From NCBI GenBank assembly GCA_007026445.1, contig VDMD01000011.1, positions 620,001 through 684,000 of the forward strand: a stretch of 64,000 nt of DNA. The letters are read 5' to 3'. The notes beneath the pieces are model-generated. The model was not told where the DNA came from. It did not search any database and saw only the letters and a program-made list of their open reading frames with translations. Made by a program: the position numbers and the translations under genes. Every line of letters starts with the position of its first letter. The first letter of the stretch is position 1. The stretch comes from Schizophyllum amplum. Lineage: Eukaryota; Basidiomycota; Agaricomycetes; Agaricales; Schizophyllaceae. Of the stretch, positions 11,955 to 22,934 are shown in pieces.

Positions 11955-13109
11955 ATGGCTGCGCTCCCTCCCGAACTCTGGGAAACTATCCTGGAGTATC
12001 TTCCTGAAGAAATTGTCACCCTTCTCTCCTGCTCATTGGTCCACCCCATGCTTGTTCCCTTATGCCAGAGACACCTCTTTGCCACCATCAGCCTTCCCGG
12101 CTCTGGTCTGCGAATCGAGCGGTTTTACACACTCCTCAAAAGCTCGCCTCACATCGCCGAGTACGTCCGCTCACTGACGCTGCAGGCGCCAACGCGCCAA
12201 AGTCGCGCTGCCGCCATTCACGTCCTCCGCAACGGCACGCCGCGCATCACGCGTCTTGGCCTCCGCGGCTTCGACTGGCCATCTTGCCCAGAATCGCTCC
12301 AGCGCGCTCTCCTTGACGTGCTCGCTCGCCCGACGCTCAGCACGCTCGGGCTCATGTTCGTCGATCGTTTTCCCGCAGGCGCCCTATGTGGCACCACAGT
12401 ACGTCACCTCGTGCTGGACGCGTCGGACACCGCACCTCCCGACGAGGAGGAGACGGATGTGGACGAGTGCCCGCCGCCTGCCCTAGAGACGCTTCAAATG
12501 CTCTCGCTCGGATGGAGCCCGGACGCCACGGCGCACGTTGACCGCTGGCTACAGAGCGCCCTGCTCGACCTGAATGGCCTGTGCACCGTCGTTGTCGACT
12601 GCGAAACATATCAAATTTACACCCTCTCACGCTTCGTCTCGGGGGACGCGTCGCACATCAGTAGACTTGTCATCAGCTACTCATTCTCGGACCTACATGG
12701 TGAGCATCTCGCCGACATTTCGGTAGCGCCGCGTTCTCATACATAACCAGGCGTCTCAAGCCTGGTCCATCGACTTTCGGAGGCGCTCGCCACGCACGAC
12801 TGCGCGCTGTCCAACCTGCGCGACATCGACATCCTCTGGTACCGGCCGCACGCGGACGTCACCCTAGACGAGACGCTCGACATGGAGCTCGCCCGTCGAG
12901 GGCGCTTCCCAGCCCTGGAACGCATCACCTGGCGGTTCGCTACCATCGGACCCGCGCGAGCTCAGCCTCTCGGGTACGATCACACGTTCCCGGGCTTCGA
13001 CCTGGAGAAGGTGATTGCTGGAGACGAGGCGAAGATACGGCCAGATATCGAAAAGAGAATACGGGAGGGCATGCCGCAGTGCGGCGAGCTAGGCTTGCTG
13101 AGATTCTAG
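11955..13109 (+). CDS. F-box protein, not of the array family
   Basis: Two exons (11955-12699, 12751-13109) give 367 residues. The first 45 residues form an F-box: LPPELWETILEYLP followed by LLSCSLVHPMLVPLCQRHLF. The F-box would bind Skp1 in an SCF ubiquitin ligase. The rest (SLTLQAP, ITRLGLRGFDW, STLGLMFVDRF, LETLQMLSLGW) is leucine-rich and resembles the usual basidiomycete F-box/LRR-like proteins that pick the substrate. Exon plan and sequence differ from the nine-member array that starts 600 bp downstream. It has one intron instead of three, so I treat it as a separate family. Intron 12700-12750 joins GACCTACATG to GCGTCTCAAGC in frame. Confidence 0.8.
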
Positions 13110-13698
13110 GTATCGTAAGGCAAATGAACCCGCCCTATTAGTCGGAAAAACCCGAACTGCCAGGGACTGTCACCTTGTGAGGCCGGCACGTGACACGAAA
13201 AATAGAGCTTCGTGGCAAAGGTCGCACACCAGAAGGTTCGGGCGAGCGTTCTGAGTCTATCTGTGTTTTTCTGAAGGAAAAGAATGAACGAGACGACCAC
13301 CAGAGCCATCGCGAAACTGCGCTAGTAGGTGCCCTAGGGACTGTATGACCTAATGAGGCTGATCCGGTTTTTTCGACATGACTCTATACGGATAATGCGA
13401 ATCATGGGTAGATGGATACTGGCGCAATTGGCGACAACGATATGTATGTCTAGTTCATTGCTGCCCATTCTATGATCAATTTCGTCCGATGAACGCGTTA
13501 TAATTCAGAAAGGAGGGAACTCCTTGTGTCCTAGTCTCCAAGCCTAGCAGTTGTTGGTCGGCGTCGATCAATGTAGAAAAAGCAATGTCATGAAATTTTG
13601 GGCCTATATGCACCCTCATGCACATGAAATACAGTCCTCACAAATCATCTCGCCGTACGGCTTACCAGAGCGTCTGCTTATGCCGAGGCGCACAAAGG
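13110..13698. other. Intergenic
   Basis: Convergent 3' flanks of the F-box gene and array member A. No gene, RNA or repeat was recognised. Confidence 0.5.
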
Positions 13699-15603
13699 CT
13701 AGTAAATCACATATTCCTCCTCGATTCTATCCGGCAAGACGTCAATTATTGGCACGTATGCGCGGCGAAAGGAACTCACTGAATCGAAGGTCTGAAGTCC
13801 ATGTTAAGACCCATTCGCCCGTCGTGGTCGCGATACACGTCGTAAGGTCGCCATACCCGGTATGAGGAGGAGATATTCCAGCGTTCGTTCTTTATGATGG
13901 TTTGGGGAAGCCAGACCTCGCGAAGAGAAGGCCAACGGGGGCATACACCGTCCATGCGTACAAAACCGGCAGTGTCATTGTACTCGTCGGTGAGGAATTC
14001 GTTAGCCACCGCTTTCGTAGCGTCTTCAGCCCCGACATCATGATCCTGCTGCCCAAAAAGCGACGCGACGATGTCAGTCATCAGGATGCCCGCCCGTGCG
14101 CGCTGCTCCGGCGTGTCTTCGGAAACCCGAGTTTGAATCCACCGCCAAGTTTTCATGGTCATAGCAGCGCGGAAAGTGTTCAGACGTAGGATCTGGAGAT
14201 GCGCAAGTGGGGCGAGGGCACGAGCGCAAGCACTCTAAAAGTACGTGGAATCAAGTTCAAGGCAAGGTGCAAATGACACGTACCAGCTCAGGCGCTCGCC
14301 AGAGACAATGCGGGCCTGTCTCAGCATGTAGCTCAAGGAGCTCAAGGCGAGGGAACGACTGCGCGATAAACTCGCAGAGGTGCATGTCTGTAAGCTCTCG
14401 GAAAGATAGACGTAGGTCGCGCAGTTCAGGCAGTGACATTGATGACAGAATGCGCACGATGTCAGGTGGCGTCAGCACGCCTTTGGCGTGGCTCGTCCAG
14501 ATATTGTACTCCATCAGCTCCGGCTCCAACCCTGGACTGGTGTCGTGCGTGACATGTGGGTGGGTGAGGAGCGAGAGGGAACGCAGCGTCACGGGCAGCT
14601 GGGCGTATATGCCGTCTGTCGGGGCTGGATTGTAGAGTTCGAAGGTGTCCAGCATGGGAACGACCCCGACACCAGAAGGGTGCTCGTGGGTTGGCAGAAC
14701 CATGCAGTGCGGGTGGGGGAGAGAGCCGTTGTACCGACATCGCACACGTAGGGTTCGTAACTGCGGCGCATTCACGAGAAAGGTCCCCAGATGTATTTGG
14801 GTGAATATCCATGCCGGGGTGTGTAGTCGCGGATCTTCTAGCGCGCTCGGATCGTCCTGCGGATGCACCCAGTACCCGGTGATGACGAGCTCTCGAAGTG
14901 ACGTCCAAGTATACGCTGCAGCGACCGGCAAGCTGAGGGCTTCAGCGCCAATCTCCAAGTGTTCAATGAGTGATACGTCGAGCTGGGCAAGCAGCGTGGC
15001 GAAAGAAAAGCGCGTGGCGCGCATTCTACTCGCACATCTGTGTGAAGCGTACAGGATATCATAGCGCGAGCAGAATTTGAGGTTGCTTGGCTGACATGAC
15101 ATGGGGGGGAATGCGGCAAGTGGTTCATACTCCGTGATGGTTGCAGCAGTTCCACTGTCGGGTATCTGCCAACACAGCTGCGAGAGATCCAGTGTGTGCA
15201 AATTTATCGCAGTAGTCAATATATTGATGAGGTTGTGAGTCAAGCGATCCGTCCGGATATGGAGGGAGTCCAAGCCATTCGCATTGAACTCGTAGAGGAA
15301 ACGATCAGCCATTTTGTACTGGTCAACGCCGTACGTTCGGATGTAAAGATGTCTTGAGACGAGTTCGAGGTGTAAGCAAGGGATCGATGTCTCTCACATA
15401 GACACGTACCGAATTTCCGCCCAGATAGTATAGTAAGGCGCTTTTGACACATTCCAGCCATATGTGGAGAAGATGGATGATCGGAGGAAATGTCGAAGAG
15501 AGCGACAGGTCGACGAGAGAGACAGCGCGTCTCTCTTCTCCAGATGCTGTGCGATCTGAAGCAGTACATCAGCGTCCAGTACACGTAAAACTAGGGAGGA
15601 CAT
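13699..15603 (-). CDS. F-box/leucine-rich array protein A
   Basis: Four exons (15603-15410, 15352-14284, 14234-13780, 13726-13699) give 581 residues. Exon 1 is the F-box: VLDADVLLQIAQHLEKRDAL then LSLSSTCRSLRHFLRSSIF. Exon 2 starts with HLYIRTYG and carries the leucine-rich body (LHTLDLSQLCW, FATLLAQLDVSLIEHLEIGA, YTWTSLRELVITGYWVHP, LRTLRVRCRY, LRDLRLSFRELTDMHL). Exon 3 starts SACARALAPL and has LREVWLPQT. The last 28-nt exon adds IEEEYVIY. Belongs with F and I by the SACARALAPL start and the IEE.. tail. Likely an SCF substrate adaptor; target unknown. An octamer gaggcgcc sits about 150 bp upstream of the ATG (15751-15758), as for G and I. Confidence 0.8.
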
Positions 15604-16001
15604 GGAGGAGGATGCAATTGGCGATGGAGGTGAGGACCAAACCGAGTCCGCTTCTTGCTATGCATAGATAAGCCTGTTGTCACTCTTTTCAATCGATCAA
15701 TCGATAGGCAGTCCGTCAGTTCAATATATCTGCAATATATGTAGTATAAGGAGGCGCCTCTACACTCACTATCGGCGCAGGCCATCCACGCATGACGTGA
15801 GCCTTATCACTGACTTTCGTAGTACTGAGCACTTGCTCTAACTACATCCATGCTTCCAGGCGTACATCAATTTTCTGTAAAGCAGCTGTAAGAAACGCAC
15901 CTCAGTTTGATACGTACGTACGGACTCGAATCAACTACAAAGCCATTTTGGCTGTTGTCACCCGCTGTGAGCTTCCACTCGCTTCATTGACCTCAAGTTC
16001 A
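15604..16001. other. Intergenic with candidate promoter motif of F-box A
   Basis: Upstream of array member A. Contains gaggcgcc at 15751-15758 and the palindromic words tcgatcaatcga near 15690, both of which recur upstream of member G. No gene is recognised. Confidence 0.4.
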
Positions 16002-17885
16002 TCACCCCGATATGTCTACCATTCTGTGCCGACCGCCATCAGCAACCACTAAACACATGGGTTTAGACACTCACGAGATGCCAGGTCCGGTGTCGGCACG
16101 GAGATCCAATGCCCGTCCGTCGCTGTGGCGGTCGACATGATATACCCGCCATTCCCTGCTCACTATATTGTAACTTCTCCTCCCGCCGTCAGAGAATGTC
16201 CACGGTAGCCAGACTTGCTGTAACACGGGAAAGCGTTCGGACGCTTCCCCAGAGTCCTGGTCGATGTCCAGGCCTAGACCATTAGCCTTACCCTTGCCTT
16301 GCGCCCCACCGTGCCTGCGCCCAAAAAGCGCCTCTGCCATGAACCAAAGTGGGATTCCCTTGCGATCGCGCTCCATGGCCTTCGTTACGCGTGGTCTCGA
16401 GACCTTATTCCGGCCACTGTCCTGGTGTATCCGGTGGAACGTGTTCAGCTGCAGTACGCGCAGGCATTTGAGCGGAATGAGCGCGCGAATGCAGGTCATC
16501 TGAGAAGTCGTCAGTCGTTCGTTTCTTCAGATCTCATCGAGAAACGGTGCAGGGGCATGAAACTCAAACGAGAGAACGTACCAAGTCGTGCGCAGACCAG
16601 ACACTTCCGTCGCCCCACTCGCCGTGCAGCTCGAGGACTTCAAGCTGCATATAGGAAGTGGCTATGTGCCTCATGAGCCGTAAGTCCATGGTGCCGCGAA
16701 ACGACAGGCAGAGCCTGCGCAGCGTAGGCAACGGTGCCGCCGACCTGAGAACGCTCAGCAGCTCGACTGACGTTAGCGTTTCTTGCGGATCCCGGGCCGC
16801 GTCTGCCATCGCAACCTCTTCTGGATCATCTGGATCCAGCGCCATGTACGTTTTGTGAGGCCAGTTGACGAGCGACAGTGCAGTGAGCGTTGAAGGAAGC
16901 TGCTCATATATGCCGTCCGTGGCGCTCGGGTTGCATAATTCGAGCTCATCAAGTGAGGGAACGGCCGATCCACACGGTGGCGCGCGCTCGCCGGGAGGCC
17001 AGACTACACACTGCGGATGTGAAAACCATTCCGCGAACCGGCAGCGTACGCGGAGGGTGCGCAGACGTGGTGCAGAGAGGAGTAGCGTCCCGAGATATAC
17101 GTGCTGGAATGCCGAGGCGGGAATGGCAAGCCGCGGATCTTCAAGGGCGTTATAATCGTCCTCTGGATGCACCCAAACGCCAGTCAGCACCAACTCGCGA
17201 AGCGAGGACCAGGTGTACGCAACAGCGACCGGAAGGCACAGGGCCTCAGCCCCGACCTCGAAGACCTCTACCTGTGATACGTCGAGCTCATGAAGGAGTG
17301 AGGCGAAAGTGAATCGCTCCGCCCGCATCTTGTTCGCGTAAGAATATTGTAGTAGATCTGAGTAGTTATCGTCCAGGCGGGAGCAGAACTTGACAACCTG
17401 CGGTTGGCAAGCGACGGGTGGAAAGTTGTAAAGGAGTTGATGTTCTGTGGGTCGGGAGTCTCTGGGCGCTCTCCAGGACAGATACGCCATATCGAGAGTG
17501 CGCAGACGTGTGGCGGTGGCTATGACGTAGGCCACATTGTTCGAAATATATTCCGCGTTGACATGGAGCGAGTCGAGTCCGCTCAGGTCTTGGAGGAAGT
17601 CATAGAAGTACAGATAGGAGTCGGTATTGGGCTGTATGTGAAGATGCCTGTATATTTAATCAGCGGACGTGCTCAACTCGAGCGATAGACATCGGACCTT
17701 ATGAGAGGCCATAGGGTTTGAGGAGGCTGGGCGTCCACCTTCCAATAGCAGGAGGAGAAGAGATGTGGACGCAGGATACTGCGTATCTGCCGACACGTCG
17801 AGGACAAGGAAACTGCGTCCTGCGCGGAAGTATATTCAACAAGGTAGATCAAGATATCAGTAGTGTTCAGTAGCGTTGACTGCAT
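16002..17885 (-). CDS. F-box/leucine-rich array protein B
   Basis: Exons 17885-17698, 17647-16582, 16499-16075 and 16023-16002 give 566 residues. F-box in exon 1: DILIYLVEYTSAQDAVSLSS then CRQIRSILRPHLF. Exon 2 opens HLHIQPNTDS and has FASLLHELDVSQVEVFEVGA, YTWSSLRELVLTGVWVHP, LRTLRVRCRF and LRRLCLSFRGTMDLRL. Exon 3 starts MTCIRALIPLKCLRVLQLNT and contains QVWLPWT and WRVYHVDR. The 22-nt last exon gives SMVDISG. The first intron uses a weak donor, GTCCGAT. Same orientation as A, 400 bp apart, consistent with tandem duplication. Substrate unknown. Confidence 0.78.
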
Positions 17886-18225
17886 GTAGCGTGAAGTCCG
17901 TTGACGGCGAACAGCTCAGATCTGATGAGGGTGAGAGCCAACTTGCGACTGTCACACAGTGTCACCGTCACCGCGTACGTCAGCCTTACCACATTGAGTA
18001 CTTCTATATCGCGCGCCCACATTTCGCTCAAGACGCGTAAGTAAGTACTGCGCGACCCGTTGATTGAAAACTGAAAATAGAGAGCTGAGAATTGAATAGC
18101 TTTTGAGCAGGATAAGACAAATCTTACGATGAAGCCATCATGTACGCTAACGTTCACTACTTTGGATTCCCGCAACTGAGTAGTATCCCGAGGTCAAGCT
18201 ACCACCTCACGAGATACAGCTCTTC
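17886..18225. other. Intergenic between F-box B and pseudogene C
   Basis: Promoter side of member B and 3' flank of pseudogene C. Nothing specific is recognised. Confidence 0.45.
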
Positions 18226-19440
18226 CTAATAGTCGTCGCTCGCCATCCTGTCAGCACATGGTGAGCAGCAGATCCTCAAACTCAGCACAAATCGCGCTCA
18301 CTCGATCTCCGGCCCTGGCTGCAAACACAGACGTGGGCCTCCATTACCGCGCTCGACCCGGTACACTCGCCACAGGCGTACATTGTTTCTGTACCGTCTT
18401 GAAGCCCTCGGCAGCAAGGACTCCGATACACCGGTTAGCGGTTCCAAAGGACGCGCAACGTCACCTTCGCGAATGCTCTCCAGACTCTCCTCGAATCTGC
18501 TATAAAATACAGCCTCTTCGCCGCTCCAGCTCCGGTTCGACATATGAGAGTCCGGCAGCACGTTGGCGAACGTGCTGATGCACAAGGCGCGCAGGCTGAC
18601 AAAAGGCATGACCGCCCTGGCAAAACCTGCCTGGAAAATTTTGAGCTCCCGCGCGAATGGCATAACGAAACACTCACCAGCTGCCCGCCGTCCAGAGGCA
18701 CCCCGGACCGACTTCAGCGTGCACTTGAAAAGCTCGAGAACCGGGAACAGCACGACAATGCGCTCAAACAGCTGCATATGCGCGGCCAGCCGGAAGGATA
18801 AGTGCAGCAGCGGGAGCGGCCTGGCCTCCAGCAGCCCAATCAACTCCTGCGCCGTACGCACGCCCTCGACTGGCGCGCCCGTACTCAGCGCGAGCAGGCT
18901 AGAGGTGTCGAGGTGCGGATGAGCAATGAGCGACAGCACTCGCAGCGTTGGTGGCAGTTGGGCGAGAAGCCCTTCATACGGGTCCGGATTGCGATTATCG
19001 AGTTTTTCGAGTTCAAGTAAGTATGGCCGTCCCGGCTGGTGGCATCAGCAGGCCAGGCGATGAGATAGGCGTGTCTCTCCGACCACCACGCAGATCTACT
19101 TAGGATGTCCAGAGGATGTCCAGGGTACGCAGGCGGGGCGCAGCGACGTGACCAGATGCACGCACACGTGTGGGTGCAGCTCCGGATTATATACTCAAGC
19201 TCATCTACCAGGTCGTCGGAATGCAGAGGAAAGCCAGTGACTGTGAGGCTTCGTAATGAGGTCCAGGTGTAGGCAACGGCAAAAGGGATGTTCAAGGCCT
19301 CAATGTTGAGGGCGTGTCCATTCGGCGACTCGGAGGATTGATAGTCAAACGGCGACGCGTGCCGTAATGAATTCGCTGCAGGGCCGCGGAAGAGACCTTG
19401 TCCCTCATGCCTATAATTTGGCGCTTTCCATGGCACTGAG
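18226..19440 (-). pseudogene. F-box array member C, 5'-truncated and frameshifted
   Basis: Pieces of the array protein are recognisable in order, but in different frames. About 19436-19200 carries IPFAVAYTWTSLRSLTVTGF (the counterpart of YTWTSLRELVITG), then the frame breaks. 18939-18303 carries MLSLIAHPHLD, PLLHLSFRLAAHMQLFERI, FVSLRALCISTFANVLPDS and LWRVYRVERG. The last mini-exon 18247-18226 is still readable (GA joined to GATGGCG..TAG, giving EMASDDY). The F-box exon and the first part of exon 2 are missing. Upstream, 63 bp away, lies the foldback element 19504-20326, so the missing 5' end may be linked to its insertion or to an associated deletion. It could still make an RNA but not the full protein. 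Confidence 0.75.
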
Positions 19441-19503
19441 ATTATTGACGATAGCTGGAAGAGGGCGTTCGGAGTTGAAATTGAAGCTCGTTGAGGGCTG
19501 TGC

Positions 19504-20326
19504 TGCGGTGCGCGGATAGTTCAAGCTTCGATTTCGGCCATGCCCGGAGGCCGAGGGGTCGAACCCGGGCGCACGACTTTTTTGAAACTATTTTATCTGC
19601 TGTTTCTGTCGTGTCCCCCATATCTTCCGCATGAAATGTGGCACTTCTGATCTCAATACTCTTCCAAAAGGGAGGGAAAGGTGAGAAAATAGCAAAATGG
19701 GAGGTCGGAGAAAAATCGGCAGTTGCCGAGACTTCGGCATTGGCCGAAACGTCACGCGCGTGCGTTCGTGGCGGCGGAGCGTCGTTACTGCCTGGTGCGA
19801 CTGCACATTCTCGTCCTGATATTTGCGTGGATCTATTGTAAGAGCAGCTTGGCCTCATCTCTGAGTCGAACTGGGCCTGCATGGGTCAGTGAATGTACAT
19901 AGCCGCCCACCTTGCTATCCCAATGCTATCCAGTCAAGGGTGAAGCCATCTTTAGAGCGTTCAGGCAACAGGGTAGGGCTTAATTCAGTTAATTCGCAGG
20001 GTCCTTTGTGATGGTGGCTGCTGGAGAGCTGCGCCTGGCACAGAATTGTACGGTTCAACCGCCACAAACGCGCGCGTGACGTTTTGCCAATGCCGAAGTC
20101 TCGGCAACTGCCGATTTTTCTCCGACCTCCCATTTTGCTATTTTCTCACCTTTCCCTCCCTTTTGGAAGAGTATTGAGATCAGAAGTGCCACATTTCATG
20201 CGGAAGATATGGGGGACACGACAGAAACAGCAGATAAAATAGTTTCAAAAAAGTCGTGCGCCCGGGTTCGACCCCTCGGCCTCCGGGCATGGCCGAAATC
20301 GAAGCTTGAACTATCCGCGCACTACA
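19504..20326. mobile_element. Foldback / long-TIR element, non-autonomous
   Basis: Two arms of about 270 bp in opposite orientation (19504-19775 and 20055-20326) are nearly identical, with a central spacer of about 280 bp. The outer ends read TGCGGTGCGCGGATAG on the left and TGTAGTGCGCGGATAG on the right (reverse complement). The 7-mer gctgtgc flanks both sides (19497-19503 and 20327-20333) and may be the target duplication. Contains no coding frame. Transcribed across, it would fold into a very long hairpin. Class is uncertain: long arms suggest a Mutator-like or foldback MITE, but a 7-bp duplication is not the usual 9 bp. It ends 228 bp before the SH3 gene start. Confidence 0.8.
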
Positions 20327-20553
20327 GCTGTGCGGGCGACAACCGGCATCTGCCGGCGTTGCGGCGCATTTTGTGGCGACGAGTCCATTGCTCCTTGCGT
20401 CTGGGGCGATCTCGCGTTCGAACGGTGATCGCGGTGGTGACTGCCTTTGTTTTGTCGTCGTCGACGGTGAGCACGACCCCTTTGTCATCGTCCGCCGCGA
20501 GCCTCAACTGAGCAGACGACGCAGCCCGTTTATACACACCACCCCTATCTGCG

Positions 20554-21957
20554 ATGGCCGCAGCGAGCGAGCCCGTCTTCACGAGACCCCAAGCGATGGA
20601 CGTCGACGGTCCCAAACCATCTAGCCCTCCCGCGGCCAAGCCCCATCTGCCCCCTTTGATTACCCCCACCGTGTCCGGGGACCCGAATAAAACACCGGTG
20701 CCGGCGACGGACACGACCCCCCGCGCAGACGACACCAACGACCCCAACCGGCTCTCCCTCCCCGGCAAGCGCGCGTCCGAGAACATGCCGGACGACCGGC
20801 CGAGCAAGCGCACGAGCCAGATGTCCGGCGCCGGCGCGTCCCAGCCGCCGTCGCCCGCCCCCAACCAGACGTCTGCGCCGATCAACCGCGCCCACACGGC
20901 CTCGCTCTCCGCCAGCCGCCCCGCCCCGCCCTCCCCGCGCCTCTCCCGCCGCGGCAGCGCCGCCGACCGGCGCACAAGCGGCACCCCCAGCCGCGGCTCC
21001 CGCTCCGCCGCCCCCGCGCCCCTCTCCACTGGTCCCCCACGCCTCCCGTCCCCCGCACCCCCACGCATCCGCGACTACGCCTACCCGCCCGACGACCCGC
21101 GCCACGTCGGCACTGGCTTCGCGCCCCCAGCGTCATCTGCGCCGAACGAGCTTGCCGAGGGCTGGATTCGCATCGCAGGCGAGGGCGAGCGGGAGCGCAA
21201 GCGCGGCAGCGGCTGGAGCAGCGATCACAGCACCGCAGACGGGGAGAGCAAGGGACCCTGGAGCGGCGAGGAGGGCTGGGCTGGTCTCGGCTGGATGGGA
21301 CGCCTGAGCTGGCAGTTCAAGAATTCCGTTGCGAGCGGAGGTGGCAGCGGCAGCACTGGTGAATCGGGCGGCGGTACAAGCCAGGGCGCAGCGCGCTACA
21401 CAGACTCTGACGGTCGGATCGACCTCGACCGCGCTGCGGCCCCAGATGACGAAGACGTAGCTACAGAGCCCGACGTTGACTCTCCCGCGCGGTTGCCGGT
21501 CTCCCGCTCGCAGTCTCGTTCGCCACATCCGCAATACGACGAGGACTCTCAGGCGTACGATGACAGCCGCGTTGAAGGCGGAGAGGAAGAGTCACCCGCC
21601 CCCGCACCAGGTATCTACCGCGCCGCGTACGCCTTCGGCGCCGAGGGTCCTGCAGAAATGTCCGTGCGCACGGGGCAGCTCGTGCGCGTGCTCGGCGGCG
21701 GCGGCGCAGGGTGGGCAGTTGCTGTGCGCGGCTGGCGGCCACGAGGGCCGGAGAAGGAGAAGCTGCAGAGACGGGTGCAAGAGCTGGGCCTGGCGGAAGG
21801 GGACGAGGAGAGCGCGGAGGAGGAGGACGAGGAGGAGGCAGAGGGTACGGAGGTGATGAAAGATGTGAAGGAAGGCAAGGAGGGCAAGCACGCGCTGGTT
21901 CCCGAGAGCTACCTCGAGCTTGTGCGCGCGGACGGGGAGGAGGACGAGAGCGCATAG
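20554..21957 (+). CDS. SH3-domain protein with disordered N-terminus
   Basis: Single open frame of 467 residues from ATG 20554. Residues 1-330 are Pro/Ser/Arg-rich and low-complexity, with a WIRIAGEG / GWAGLGWMGRLSWQFKNS patch at about 205-265. Residues 354-457 form an SH3 fold: YRAAYAFGAEGPAEMSVRTG (the ALYDF-type and acidic-loop strands), QLVRVLGGGGAGWAVAVRGW, and the last strand HALVPESYLELV. The domain is split before the final strand by an insert of about 50 residues, mostly acidic (GDEESAEEEDEEEAEG). The organisation recalls fungal Nbp2/Skb5 adaptor proteins of stress-MAPK control, but this is a guess. The foldback element lies directly upstream and may supply or disturb the promoter. 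Confidence 0.7.
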   Translation: MAAASEPVFTRPQAMDVDGPKPSSPPAAKPHLPPLITPTVSGDPNKTPVPATDTTPRADDTNDPNRLSLPGKRASENMPDDRPSKRTSQMSGAGASQPPSPAPNQTSAPINRAHTASLSASRPAPPSPRLSRRGSAADRRTSGTPSRGSRSAAPAPLSTGPPRLPSPAPPRIRDYAYPPDDPRHVGTGFAPPASSAPNELAEGWIRIAGEGERERKRGSGWSSDHSTADGESKGPWSGEEGWAGLGWMGRLSWQFKNSVASGGGSGSTGESGGGTSQGAARYTDSDGRIDLDRAAAPDDEDVATEPDVDSPARLPVSRSQSRSPHPQYDEDSQAYDDSRVEGGEEESPAPAPGIYRAAYAFGAEGPAEMSVRTGQLVRVLGGGGAGWAVAVRGWRPRGPEKEKLQRRVQELGLAEGDEESAEEEDEEEAEGTEVMKDVKEGKEGKHALVPESYLELVRADGEEDESA

Positions 21958-22934
21958 CTGGTCTCTGTGTACTTCTCTTCGCAACGTCGCTCCTTCGCAA
22001 ACGACAGTCACGCCCTCCGCTAACGATGGCTGCGCCCCATCGCCAACGGGCACGTTCACGGCTGCCGACGCAACTTTCGCCCTCACTCCCGCGCGCACCC
22101 ACTCACCACCCATCTCACCCTCTACCCAAATCACCCCCAACACACGACCACTCCACGAACTGTAGAAGTTTGACAGAATACCCCCAACCTGACTGTCCAC
22201 TCCAACCTGACCCTGATCCCGACCACCCCGCGTCGCCACGCTCACCCCGCATGTACAGATAAAGTTGTGCTCCTGCGTACGTGTACTTACAACCACATCT
22301 TCTTGTATCTTTGCTGTTGTTCACATTGTCCTGATGCACAACAACGTGGCCATTGCATCGCCATTCGCCAAACAACAAGATTCTGAGAGGCCAACATTCC
22401 CTGCTGGACCCTCCAACGACGTACGACTACTGTTGCGTCGCCCCTGCGAGTACAGCAACTTCGTAATCTCAGAGGCGTAATAAGTCATCAGTCGACAACG
22501 GGCGTTCAACGTTCAATGTACGTTCAAGCTTCAAATCTCCGAGTCTGTATTCTGCAGAATTTCTGCAACTCAAGCACTTTGTAATATGGTAGCCTACACT
22601 GAAATATGTACTCGTACCCGCATAGTAGACTGCTATGGTGAGTCATATATATACAACGCGGCAAGAGTTCGCCAGTAGTATAGACACACGTAATCGCTAG
22701 TATGAAGCCACTCCTGACTCGATAAGAAGCTTGAGAAAGAAAGCACGGGCTTATGTATAAGATCTGCGTGTATGAGGGCTGTCGACGAGGCGGCGAGGCA
22801 AGGTCGAAGAGGACACAGAGGCAAATCAATCCGGGGGCATCGTCCGCTTCCGCCAGAGGTGGACGGCTAATGAGGTAGTAGCAAACAGCACCTGCACGCG
22901 AATACTGGCAATGCGCCGCGCGAGACGCTGGCAT
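21958..22934. other. Intergenic
   Basis: Convergent 3' flanks of the SH3 gene and the A1-peptidase-like gene. The first 300 bp after the SH3 stop are C-rich and repetitive in feel, with no recognisable gene. Confidence 0.45.

Noticed and set aside
19561..19580. B-box-like ggttcga word in both arms of the foldback element
   Set aside because: No D arm, acceptor stem or terminator around it; present in both arms only because they are inverted copies.
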